NCBI GenBank assembly: GCA_022393335.1
Contig: JAJEKB010021557.1
Span: forward strand, 1-64,000
DNA: 64,000 nt
From: Macrotrachela quadricornifera
Taxonomy: Eukaryota; Rotifera; Eurotatoria; Philodinida; Philodinidae
Direction: 5' to 3'
In this document: positions 47,577-59,185 of the stretch, one piece after another
Numbering within the stretch: the stretch's first letter is position 1
Layout of the letters: each line of letters opens with the position of its first letter
Notes under the pieces: generated by a model
Seen by the model: the letters and a program-made list of their open reading frames with translations, nothing else
The model's database searches: none
Told to the model about the DNA's origin: nothing
Program-made: the position numbers and the translations under genes

Positions 47577-49210
47577 TGAAAATTTGGTGCGAGGGTGCAG
47601 CACTTTCCCCCTTGCTCCTACTCCCCTTAGGGTAACTCAAAAAATTTGAAGAAAATGAAAATTCTCGGACATAATTGAAACATACATGATTCGACTCAAT
47701 TTTCGATGCTGAATCCAAATCTGATATCAGTTTTGATTTTAACAAAGACTTCATTAACATAAAAAGGCTCATTATTAGGCAAAAACATAAAATAATCATA
47801 CCCCCAATACAATTTGACTAGAAACTTTCATAGTGACCATATTTTTTAGACTTTAGGGGATATACAGTTTTGTAGCTTTTAGAAAGGGCTATCAAATCAG
47901 CAAGACTAGAATTTTGGTTACTTCAATTTTTACGACAAAATATTTGTTGAAAGATAAAAGTTGATGGTAAATATAGGAACTATATCAACAGTGTTAAAAG
48001 TATATCAATTTCTCTCCCCACTAAGTTAAGCAATCGATTGTTGATTCGTACGTAGAATTGAAGCCCCATTTAAAATCTATCGAATAATTAATTTCACAAC
48101 TATTTTTTCTAATCAACTTACTTCAAAATCGAGTCCACCATGATAAGGTCAATTATTGAATTTATAATGAAAAATGAATCACTTTATCAATAGAAATTTG
48201 CTTCGAAAATTCAACGAAAACCCTATAAAAATAGGGTCAAAACGTTAATTTCAATAGATCCTTCCACCTAATATATGATTCGATAAGGGGTAGACCGAAC
48301 AAAGTCCTGTGGGCAGATTTGACTCATTATGCGCCCCCTTCTTTAAATATTCCGAATTTATATACAAAATAACATAAAATCATGATGTAAAAATATTTAA
48401 ATTATTTTCTGATTAATCCAAATAAATTTGTAAAGGTCTACTTTAAGACATTCAGTTGGAAAACAGATCGATTCTTAGCTAAAAATAAATAACAAAGCAC
48501 TTATTATAATATATAATAATAATAATTGTTGGTCTTTTAGTTAATATTGTTAAGATGAGAGTACAATAGAATAGTATATTGCTTTATTTATTTATCATAT
48601 AAAGTGGAGAGTGGAGAAAAGGTTGGAATACAGAAGAAGAAAAGACTTAGACGAACTTCGTCTCCGTAGTCATACAAAAAAAAACCACGTGTATGAATTC
48701 ATTATAAAGATGGTGCAAAAGATACAATTTAAAAATTTTGAACTGGGTTACAATGAGACAGTGGAAGGGATAGCAAGGTATATGATTAGTACTCCACTAA
48801 TCGCCTCAACACAACTGATAAGGTTGCTTTACACGACAGAATCGGATGTTAGCATACAACTTCCCATCTTTACATAGAGTACAATAGAATATATATAGTA
48901 GTTTTACTAGTTTTATATAAATTACACCAATTATTATTATATACTAAATTAAATTATAGTTGCATAGGCTAATATCTATCAAAAGAACTATTATTATAAG
49001 TAGTGTGTAATGCGTTTTTCAATAAAATGAAAGTCATTCATCAGATTCCTTTATTGTCAAAGGCCCGGTTTTACTTTTATCTAAATATACCATCTTTTTT
49101 TTCAAGCAAAATTGATGAGCTTATTATTTTAGTTGATAAATAATCTGTTAGTCATATAAAGAGCAAGCTGAGTTACAGTGCATACATAAAAACAACGACT
49201 AAACAACATA
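47577..49210. other. Intergenic sequence
   Basis: Follows the minisatellite with a GC-richer 60 bases, then AT-rich sequence. A short hairpin (ACCCTATAAAAATAGGGT) is at about 48220-48237. An 88-codon frame at 48611-48877 starts only with GTG and is unrecognised; a transposon or retroelement scrap is possible. Confidence 0.35.
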
Positions 49211-49785
49211 CAGGGTGTCCCATAAGTCACACTACAGTGAAACAATTGAATGTCTAAGTTCCACTTCGGATCGACCAAACGGGCTCATTTTTTTACCAAA
49301 GATAGAGGCATGTTGGCACTTCAAATTCATACGAATAAGTTTAGTGAAAACTTTTGTTAAATACCATTATTGACCTTCAACAAAACAAAAACTTATTTTT
49401 TCACAGATATAAAAATGCTAATATACTTAACAAACGGTTGCTCTAGGCATGTCTTTACGAATATAAAGCTCGAACATGCCTCTGGAATTGGTAAAAAAAT
49501 GAGCTCATTTGCTCGAGCCGTAGTGGAGATATTCAATGTTTTTTAACAAGGTGACTTTTACATCACTCTGTATGTTGTTTTTTGTTTATCTATGAAAAAG
49601 TAAGTTTTTGTTTTGTTGAAGGTCAATAATGATATTTAACAAAGGTTTTAACTAAACTTATTCGTATAGATTTGAAGTGGCAACGTGCCTCTATCATTGG
49701 TAAAAAAATGAGCCTGTTTGGTCGATCCGAAGGGTAACTTAGACATTCAATTGTTTCACTGTAGTGTGACTTATGGGACACCCTG
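49211..49785. mobile_element. Mariner-type MITE, 575 bp, TA duplication
   Basis: Ends are CAGGGTGTCCCATAAGTC and its exact reverse complement, flanked by TA at 49209-49210 and 49786-49787. The inverted repeats extend about 190 bases inwards (through the CAAAACAAAAACTTA phrase). In the right half a second, partial copy of the terminal region (about 49470-49575, ending in a CACTCTGTATG phrase) suggests a nested or recombined end. It sits 50 bases beyond the 3' end of the three-module gene. Confidence 0.9.
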
Positions 49786-49835
49786 TATATAAATAAGAAT
49801 CTATTCTGTCTTCAAATGTTACTAAAAACAAATAA

Positions 49836-52800
49836 TTATTGTCCTGGAGCGATACGAAAGCGGTTTCGAATCTTTTTGATCATTTCAACAAGATGAGGTA
49901 CAATAAGACGAAGTCCAGAACATAGACCAGCAAAAACGCTGAGAAATGTAGTTAACAATTCCATTCCGTCAAATCGATAATGATAAGTGTAGACACAATA
50001 ACTTGGTGCACATTTATAGAAAAAGTTCTGATATGATACATTGCTCATCCATGATTCAATGAACATTTCATAAGCCAAAGTCTCGATAGTGTCGACAACG
50101 TTAAAACGTGTTAATGAAGAATTCATTTGAACAGAATAACCAAGAATATAATATGGTGATTGACCAACATGCGTTGCATACAGTGCTTCTCGAAAATCAT
50201 ATATGCATGCTGCCGAATAAAAGCAAGATAACGATGAAAGAAGTGTCGTTTCAATTAAATTACAACCATAAATCAAGCCTTCCATAGTATAATAGAGAGC
50301 ACCATTTCTATCAAACAACTCTGCCGATGTTGTACAAGTTCGTAAGGTAGTGCAAGAACAGCTTATATTTTGATGTGTATTAGTATAACTTATCGGTATA
50401 GTGAAAAAAGAAGCATTTTCTCCTTGACCTCGTTCAGCTACAACAAACTGCCAGTTTAATGGGAATAGACTCATTAGTGCATTTCCATGTGTAATTGTAC
50501 GGATGAGATCTAATGCTCGAGCAAATGCAATGGGTAATTGTTGTTCAAATCTACCGATAGTTTCATTCATTTCAGTCATAAATTGAATGCGAGACATAAC
50601 TCGATTGGCAACTATAGTTGAAGCACGAAATGCCACGATACTATTGTTAATACTTTCTTGTGCTAATGTACAGAATTGTCCAAGAGAATTGAGAAATGAC
50701 GGCTTCCACCATCGAAAGTCTTTTTCATTACTGTAACGCGCACCAATGCTATTCTCAAACCCTAAAATTAGACAAAATGTACAAAGTATTGGAAAGACAA
50801 ATCAAGTCAGATTTAGTTGACATCTATGTTGCAAACCGATTTTGTAGAATTTCAATCTAAGCATTTCGTTATCGGGCTCGTTAGTAAACAATTATAAAGA
50901 TATGTATGATATTTACAAAGAAAATAGCTCAAGAATAAATATCATAACTCTGATCAGCGCAATGTATATTTACCTGCAGTGGTGATATGATAAATCACAT
51001 CAGTCGTACATGCCTGATGGAATGAAGTAATATGAAGTTCTGTGATAAATTCGCCGTAAAGAATAGCTATGTTCGTACATGGACAATTCACATCTTCTGA
51101 ATTGGTATCAAGTAGATGTTCATAATCCATAACTGATGGTTTCATGTATATTTTAGTAATACTACGTTCGATCACAGCTGTATAAAAAAGTAATACACTG
51201 AGAATACTAATGTAAAGAATCAGATACACTCGGGTATATATTCTTTGTTGGCGCACAGTCAACTCATCAATTGATGTCGATTTAAATAAATTAATATTAA
51301 TGATTGATTGATAGATATTGATTGGAAGTTGTTGAACACGAGTACCGATAGGAGACAGTTCTAAAATAATCAAACATATAGTCAAAATGATGACACGTTA
51401 TTTTAGGTCGAGTCATCTCGACTCAACAAAGTTGACACTGAAAAATATTAGAAACAAACATATTCTCGCTTGTTGAATTATTCGATAGGAGTTTTCGTTA
51501 GTTGAGTTTCTATGCTCTCGGATCCACTGTGCTTGCTAATCTCTTACGTCAATGATTACAACAGATATCGATCTACTCACCAGATAATGCATGTCGATTT
51601 CTTCGTCGATCGATACAAAAGAACACCAATTTTCCGATGAATGGCACAAATATTCGAAGACCACTATTGATTCCACCGCATATAGATATGATAAGAAGAA
51701 TTATCACTATAATATCACGACGTCGTACAATAGTATATGAACAAGAACTGGGTGCACATTGGTGATAGAATTGATCAAAATATGTCTCATTGTCTGTCCA
51801 TGTTTCTATGAACATTTTGCGAAGCAAGTTTTTCAACAAGGTATTCTGTTCGAATCGAGTTGTCACTGATGCATTAAGGGATTTTATATTCGGCAAAGAT
51901 TGAGAATGAACAACCATATAATAAGTTGCTTGAATATTTTCCAGATATGTTGCATTGTACCACCAAGCAATCTCTTTCTCGGTAAATTTAATTAAAGGTG
52001 CACAACTAATAGGTAACTCCCAAAAAACTTGAATAAACTCAAGATAATCAGATCCATTTGTGTATAATAGAGGTAACAAGGAACAGGTTAAGTCGTCCAC
52101 TCCACACCAACAAAAACCACTCGATCCTACTTGTTCATTAGTTATGCTCACAGCCTGATCGAAACGAATGGGTTCGATATTTACTTGTTCATTATCGTTG
52201 ATCACAATACGAAAATTGATGTTGCTACCCAACAAAAAAAAGTTAGTGGTAAAAATAATATCAATCCAATTCAATGTCCGTGCAAAATCATTAATTGTTG
52301 AATCAACAAATGATTTAATCAGAACCTGACTTTGTTGAACAAAGACTGGCGGAGCCAGAACACGATCATTAATGAATTGAGTGTCACTGAACACATGCTG
52401 TGCATCTGCGATGTTAATCTTGGCTAGAGAACAAAAAATAGCCAGCATTTGAAAATATGTTGCGCCTATTGTACGAAAGTCACGCGAGAACTCTGTTTCT
52501 GTCCATGGCGGCACAAGAGATGGATCAAAAGACGTTAAATAAGCTAACCATCTGGGTGAGACGAAATCACTAGTACATACTTGATGTAAAACAAATGTAA
52601 TGTTAAGAAAAGTATGATAGGAAACTGAGATTTGCGAACAAGCACATTGTAATGTCGTAGGATAATCATTATAAAGTTGTTGGTAAGTAGCAAAAGATGG
52701 ATGTGCAATTGTTATAATGTGATTTTCTTCAACAAGAAATACGAAAACTCCACTAATGACCATAACAATAGCGATAAGAATGAGAAAAACTCGTGTTAAG

Positions 52801-54206
52801 AAACGCTTACGAGAGATATCGGTATCTGTCTCTAATAGTTGACTTTCGAAAAGATTCAAAGTAATTATTTTTTGTCGAAGATAATCAATGATAATTCGCA
52901 CTAAAAATACCAGTAATGCAAAATTTTCTATAAATGAATGTTAATTTACCTCGATTCTGTTGAGGAGCTGCAATATGTGGTATCCTATTATTTGTTGATC
53001 TCTTATCTTTCCAACGTAGAAACACTGTTATAATGACAGGTGCGATAAGTCGAAGGCCAAATGATAGTCCACTAACGATTCCAATAATTTTAGTAATCAT
53101 AAAAAGAATATTAAATCGTTGAGCATATGAATAAGAACAATATGCAGGACTGCATTGAGAATAATAGAAATCAAATCGAATCTTACTAGTCATTGCATCA
53201 ATCATGATTTCATCCAAAACTTGTTGCACTGTTGAATTAATTGAAAAATGTTTGTTAGACTTGTTTGACAATGGTTCTACAACAATGCCCAATGATGGAT
53301 GTAAAAGAGTAAGACATATTCGACTATAATAACATTCCCATGTTGAAGCAAGTGCACCATCAATAATCAAACAATCAGTGATCATTCCTGGTACACGAAC
53401 TGAATCATTTTGACTGTTATCAACATAGGTCAAATGTGGACAGCCTTCTATGTTTATACAGGAACAATTATTAAATGTTCTTGATGACATTTTCGGATAA
53501 TTGGTCACATTTGAATTAATCGATAAATAGTGCAAATAAAAGTTTGTTTGCAAAGCAGATACTATTTGATTTCCACTTATGAAACGTCGAAGAGCGAATA
53601 AATTGCGAGCCAATTCTGCTTGGGCCATCGCAACTGATTGTTAAGAGCGGCTTGGACTTGGCTTCGAAGGACCTCTTCACCAATTGCTGTTGGAGTAAGA
53701 ATATTTGAAGCATCGAAATGTGCTATAATATCGGTCCATGTCCTATTGCTCATCGCACAAAAACCACCGATCAGCTGCCAAAGAAAGGTAAGACTTCTAC
53801 GAAAATCATTTAATGAGGACGAGTTGCGTTGTTCCTCGAATATTCTTTCGATCCATGTTTGTTGAATAAATTCACTTGAACAAACTTGATGAAAATCGAC
53901 TCGAGTAGACACAAATGTACGATAGGGAATACTGAATTTTGAACAAGGACAATAAATAGTACTAGGATATGTCCGCATCAATTGTGAGAACTTTATGTGG
54001 GATGGTGCATATTCAATTTTGTCAATCGTTCGAACCATCAATAGAGAACCAATTCCGATCATTAGAACCAAACCAATTAATGCACAAATATAGATACGTG
54101 TAGTAAGACATTCTTTTGCAAGAGTTTGTTCATTACTCGATGGTATTTTATACAGATTTAGCTCAAGAAAAGATCGCCACAATCGATTTAATATGTTAGG
54201 AGCCAT
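49836..54206 (-). CDS. Three tandem two-transmembrane Cys-rich modules in one gene
   Basis: Exons 52950-54206, 51581-52900, 50974-51360 and 49836-50761; all introns are GT...AG and in phase, total about 1297 codons once a one-base shift is allowed for. Each module of about 430-450 residues has a short cytosolic start (L-N-L-Y/F), one membrane segment, a P-S...Y-P-x-T-x-x-C-x-C segment, H-Q-x-C-[ST], a Cys-rich extracellular part with many N-x-S/T sites, C-[AS]-P-[SA]-x-C-x-Y-[ST], and a second membrane segment with G-L-R-x-x-x-P. The layout recalls degenerin/ENaC/ASIC channel subunits (two membrane helices around a Cys-rich ectodomain), but motif similarity is remote. Around 53630-53640 (Q-V-Q-A-A-L-N-N to A-M-A-Q-A-E-L) one base appears missing, so the allele is either a pseudogene or carries a sequence error. 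The start ATG 54206 precedes the first cytosolic segment. Confidence 0.75.
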
Positions 54207-57199
54207 TTAAGATATAATGTTAAAATGATATGTTGGGTGAAAAAGTAAAAAAAAAGCATTTCAGATAGAAAAAAAATAATTTGGAAATGTTAAAAAAACT
54301 AACAATTTACTAATTGCTTCTTTCTTAACTAACCATCTAGAACTCTTAATGTTATTAAAAAAAAAGAATCGAGCAGATGCATTTTTAATATTCTTTATTT
54401 CTCCAGCTAGAGTCTTTCTTAGTAATTGTTTTTGAGAGTATGTCTGCTATAAATAAAGGCTTCTAATTTACTAAGAATGTTCAAATAGAAGCATGTTTTT
54501 CTCCAGTTTTAACGCATCTTCGGTTGATCGAATATCAGACAAAACATTAATTTGACAATGAACTTTAGCGTTGAAAATATTGTTATTCTCTTACCTTGCA
54601 CTTTTCAGACAGATATAGATTTTTTCCAGATGAGCAACTGTAAATATAGACTTTGTCATTCTAGATTTATTTCATAGTTCTTTCCAATTATTAATATTTT
54701 GATTATCGCATCATTTTTGTTAATAGTTTCAACATTTATCATACAATGGCAAATATCGACTAGTAATTTGTTGATAAAACCGAAGAAATTTAGATTTCAT
54801 CATATAAAATACTGCGATAAAATTACCTTTTAGTATTACTCACCTTATTTTAATTAATAATAAAGGAAAGTTATTACTTTTCTTCTATTTGCTTTAGTTA
54901 ATTGTCAGGGTTGTGTTTACTCTAAAGTAAAATGAAGAACTAACAACAAAAAATGATGGGAAAAATGATAACAGTAACCGACTAGAAACACCACCTCTTC
55001 TTGAATAAATACTCCTTTCTCCTCTCTAACTCCATATTTGAAGAACCAATCTATCAATCAACGTGAGATACATGCTATGTTAAGGACGACAGATGACATT
55101 ACTTAACATTTATCAAACTGTAATTGATATCGATCATAATAAGTGGAAGATTTCAGAAATGTAAAAAAAAATCATAAGTTTGATGGCTTTGGGAAAAAAC
55201 TAAAAATATTGAAAACGTAATTAATTTTATATCACAAAGCATCAAAAGTTAAAACGATAATAATCGAGTAACAATAGTTCAATTGACAATATTCAATTCA
55301 CTCTCTGCCAGCGTTTTATTCTCATTTCTATCTTCAAATTTAAGTTAAGTCAAAGAGAAAACAAAAATCAATAAACTATGTAAAAATGGAAAACAAAACG
55401 CGCAAATATAGTTAAATAAAGATTAAAATGAAACGAAATCATGCAAATGATATGGTTGTCATCGATCTATTGACAGTTGTAACCGAGACTTTGTTATGAC
55501 TAATTTGGAAAAAGAACATGTTCAGCTGTTATTCTTAATTCCAGACAGCATGTAATATGTGATATTATTTCTTTTTCTACCTATTTTTTTTCTATATGAT
55601 ATTCATTGCTACTTTTATAGTTCTTCTTTTGATAGATAAACTGAAAAAATGTCGACACAAAATACTATCTTTGTACAACTGCTTATTATACTTCTTATTA
55701 TTGGAACATTCAGTAAACATTGAAAACAACCATTTTTGTGTACTCAAAAAGTGAATACACTCTAAAATCGGTCAGTGTGTCCATTCAGCCGTTTACACGA
55801 TAACTCTTCACATTTACATTTAATTCTTCCGAAATTTTATATACAGAATTGTCTCATCAACATCTTGGCTGAGTTCGGAGATGAGAACGATTCATCAAGA
55901 AATGGTTGAGTTATTGCAAAGAAATATCATTGTTGATCATATCACCCCTGAAAAGGGGTACATGGCTATTTTTTCAAAAAAAAAAATTTTTCTCAGATTT
56001 ATTGAAAATATAAATGAATTGATTCAGTTTATAACACTGATTCGGAATATAATATTAGTTTTGAACCAAATCGTAATTTTTTAACTAAAAGTTGTCTAAA
56101 CAAGGTCTCAAAGTGTACAAAAACTGTATTCCGAGACGAATGTGTCCAGATATGTCTCACGTAACTAATGGATTGGGATTTTTAAATGCTTGGTTTTATA
56201 GCTACTAAAAGGGGTTACGAAATGGAAAAAAATTTGAACTCGAATGTTAATAATATTGGTGAGTTATTATGAAAATATTGATGTTTGTCTATGATATATC
56301 TCCCATCGATCGATGAGGTTACCTATGACCGTAATTTCGCTTGTTTATCCTTATAACTTAGTGTTAAGAGATATATCTTGACAAGATCTATGTGTGGTAG
56401 AAAAAGAAGTCAATGACTTGTGCATCACCTGGAAAAAGTCCAAAATACTACCTCCCGAGAATGTAGTATTTCTTAAAACTTACACAGTTTTTGACCTATA
56501 GCACTTCTTTTATTCCATATCGTACTCACTTGAGTGGAATGAATTTGTAGACTGAACTGTGCTTTGTCAAATTGAGATGTTCCCGAGCTCAAATGGTCAA
56601 GCCGTTCACTAAATAAGGCCAAAACTTTAGACAGTTCGATCACAATCAATTTGCCGTCAATTATTTTTACTTTTTGAAGTTCACATAACACTCGGATTTA
56701 AATCCGAAGTTTCCATATTTATTAAATATGATGTTCCACATTGCTAAGGGTAATATCGGTCGAATGAATACAATGTATCAAAAGCTGGTACCAGTTACTG
56801 ACACAGTATGATTCATGTGGATCAAAATGTAAACTGAACACTACGATGAAGTACATTCAGACGTTCGCATTATATATAATAGTTAATAAGTAAAGAAACT
56901 GATATAACATAGAAACGAAAAAAATAAGTGGAGGATTTAATTGCTTTTTCATATATTTTTTTCTTGCGAAATTTTCATTCAAAGCTAATATTGACAGCAT
57001 GTTAACTAGGTATTTCTTTCTTCGTAATTTTGCAATAAACCGAGTTGTGTAAGAGTGCAACGTTTAAATAGTCAATACCTTATTTTACTTCGATGACGAT
57101 GAGATTTTCTTCGTATCTTTTTAGATTCATTCCTACCTAATTCAAATCACCGTTATTCTAGATATTTTAATTGTATTACTATTTTATTTTGATTCTTTT
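54207..57199. other. Intergenic sequence
   Basis: Promoter side of the three-module gene, then AT-rich sequence to about 55700 and a more mixed part to 57100. Open stretches at 55881-56084, 56473-56691 and 56857-57060 have no recognisable motif and no splice context I would defend. Confidence 0.35.
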
Positions 57200-57493
57200 A
57201 TGAATGATACTCAAATAAAATCCCAAGCCAACGAAAACGAAACCGATAAAAATAAATCGATATTCGATCAAATGAATTTACATGAACTACTGTTATGTGG
57301 GATTTATGATTATGGTTTCGAACAACCATCCGATTTGCATCAGCGAGCAATCAAGCCGTGCATCTTAGGTAAATAAGAAATATTGTTGGAAGATTGTATC
57401 AATTACCATTGAGACTTTTGCTTAGAACATGATGTTATTGCTCAAGCACAATCGCGAACGGACATGACAAATACATTCAGTATTGCGATTTTA
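57200..57493 (+). pseudogene. eIF4A-like DEAD-box helicase N-terminal relic
   Basis: Exon 57200-57368 and exon 57426-57493 join in phase across a 57-base GT...AG intron. The first encodes an Asn/Lys-rich start, then [15 protein letters not shown], the Q-motif region of eIF4A; the invariant Gln is His here. The second reads D-V-I-A-Q-A-Q-S-R-T-D-M-T where eIF4A has A-Q-S-G-T-G-K-T, so the Walker A Gly and Lys are lost, then N-T-F-S-I-A-I-L. Reading stops at the mariner insertion (57494) and nothing helicase-like follows after 58618. It cannot bind ATP normally; it is a truncated, decaying copy that kept its intron, so it is not a retrocopy. Confidence 0.8.
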
Positions 57494-58618
57494 CATAGGG
57501 CATTCCAAACGTTTTTCGACCGACTCTCCTATGAGCCTTAATTTGTATGTAACTATTCTACTATAATGCTTAGACATATTTAGGCTTATGTGCAAAATTT
57601 CATTCAATTAGGTCTTGTGCGTCGTTTAATTGTACATTTCTTTCAGACCACTCATAAATTATTTTCAACATGACTCTTGAGCTATCATGTAAACAATTAC
57701 GACCTAGAATTTCATATGGTTGGAAAATTAGCTTAACATATAAGGAGAGTCATGCCCGTTTGCTGCAGGCATGGGGGGACTAAGCACCTTCATACCGAAT
57801 AGTTCTCAATTGGTTTCATGAAGTTCAATGGAGCAGTTACAGTATTGAAGATGCTGCTCGTTCAGGTCGTCCTCGAACCACTGTCAACGAAGAAACAATT
57901 GATGCTGTCCGAGCACTGATTGAAAACGATCCTTATTCAACAGCCGAGCAGATAAAGGACATCTTGAGCATTGGTTCGTCAGCGGTCGATTCAATTATTC
58001 ACGATTATTTGAAGCTCAGAAAAGTTTGTGCTCGATGGGTGCCTCGTCATCTAATTGATGATCAAAAACAGGTGCGTATTGAATCTTGTCAATAGTCACT
58101 CAAACGATTCAAAGAAGGTCGTTCCCGTCGTGTATTTGACATTATTACAGGTGATGAATCATGGTTCTATCATTATGATCCGGAAACAAAAGAGCAGTCG
58201 AAAGTGTGGGTGTCGAAAACTGATCCACGACCAATCAAAGTCCGTCGGAACAAAAGATCAGGCAAACGAATGATGGCAATTCTCTTCATGAAATTCGGTT
58301 CAATCAAGTCGATACCATTAGAACTTGGCGAAACGATAATGCGAGACCACACAGAGCCTGGATTGCTATAGAATATTTGGCTGAAAATTACGTGGAATCA
58401 TATCCAAATCCACCATATTTTCCAGATCTAAATCCGTGTGACTTCTTTCTGTTTTCGAAACTCAAAAATCAACTACGCGGAGTTCAATTCAGCGACTGGT
58501 TTATGCGAATGCACAAGTGCATTGATACTAAGGAATAATACTTTGAAAAAATACACTAGAGCCAGCCTTCGATTACATGTCTGAGAGGCTGGCGAAAAAA
58601 CTTTTGGAATGCCCCATG
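57494..58618 (+). mobile_element. Mariner element, 1125 bp, TA duplication, internally deleted
   Basis: Ends are CATAGGGCATTCCAAACG and, in reverse complement, CATGGGGCATTCCAAAAG, flanked by TA at 57492-57493 and 58619-58620. It contains a defective transposase gene in plus orientation and has landed in the eIF4A relic. Confidence 0.9.
57690..58500 (+). pseudogene. Mariner (D,D34D) transposase, defective
   Basis: One frame from about 57745 reads A-R-L-L-Q-A-W-G, S-I-E-D-A-A-R-S-G-R-P-R-T, R-W-V-P-R-H-L and, after a shift, T-G-D-E-S-W-F-Y-H-Y-D with the first catalytic Asp. After an internal deletion near 58315 it resumes with D-N-A-R-P-H and, 34 residues further, P-D-L-N-P-C-D, the second and third Asp of the D,D34D triad. 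TAA and TAG stops and the deletion make it inactive. The W-V-P-x-x-L and D,D34D pattern identify true mariner rather than Tc1. Confidence 0.9.
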
Positions 58619-58620
58619 TA

Positions 58621-59185
58621 TTACTGAACGAAACTCATGGAAAAAGAAGTGGTCAAAATGTGTAGCTTATAAAAATGCACTGTTTCCTAGTTTACATCAT
58701 GCAGTTCTTGTGACTCATACCGCTCAAAATTGCCATATATTAATAACTTGCTTTATTCTGATCGTAGAACATAGAAAAATCGAGAAATCTAATTGGATGC
58801 AATATATGGCAATAATGGTAAATAATTTCGTCATCAATATTCTTCAGTGAGTGATTTTATAAACCGAACAATAAGTTTCTGTAAAAGGCATCATTCACTT
58901 TGACCAAAAAGATCAACTCATTAAAGTAGAAGCTCAGACGCCGAAATGAGGTACATATGGCACGTGAAGATATGTGAAGAGCCTAGCTACATTGCACTTA
59001 AAACTTTTTCTTGACTTTGAGACAAGTTATTCAATGAATCGTTAATTTACTACTGTTGATCTCCAATGCTCAATCACGAAAAGACACATCAAACGATTTC
59101 CTCATTGTAGAACATCCCTTTGCCTTTCAACACTTATTCTTGTATTCTTTACAATCAATTACAGACACAAGCTAACGAGTTTCAT
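58621..59185. other. Intergenic sequence
   Basis: Between the mariner insertion and the 3' end of the coiled-coil gene. No helicase sequence, repeat or other gene seen. Confidence 0.4.

Noticed and set aside
47373..47799. Frames with repeated S-A-P motifs
   Set aside because: Product of the CTCAGCACCTT minisatellite.
48611..48877. 88-codon plus-strand frame
   Set aside because: Starts only at GTG in a eukaryotic context and shows no family resemblance; left as intergenic.
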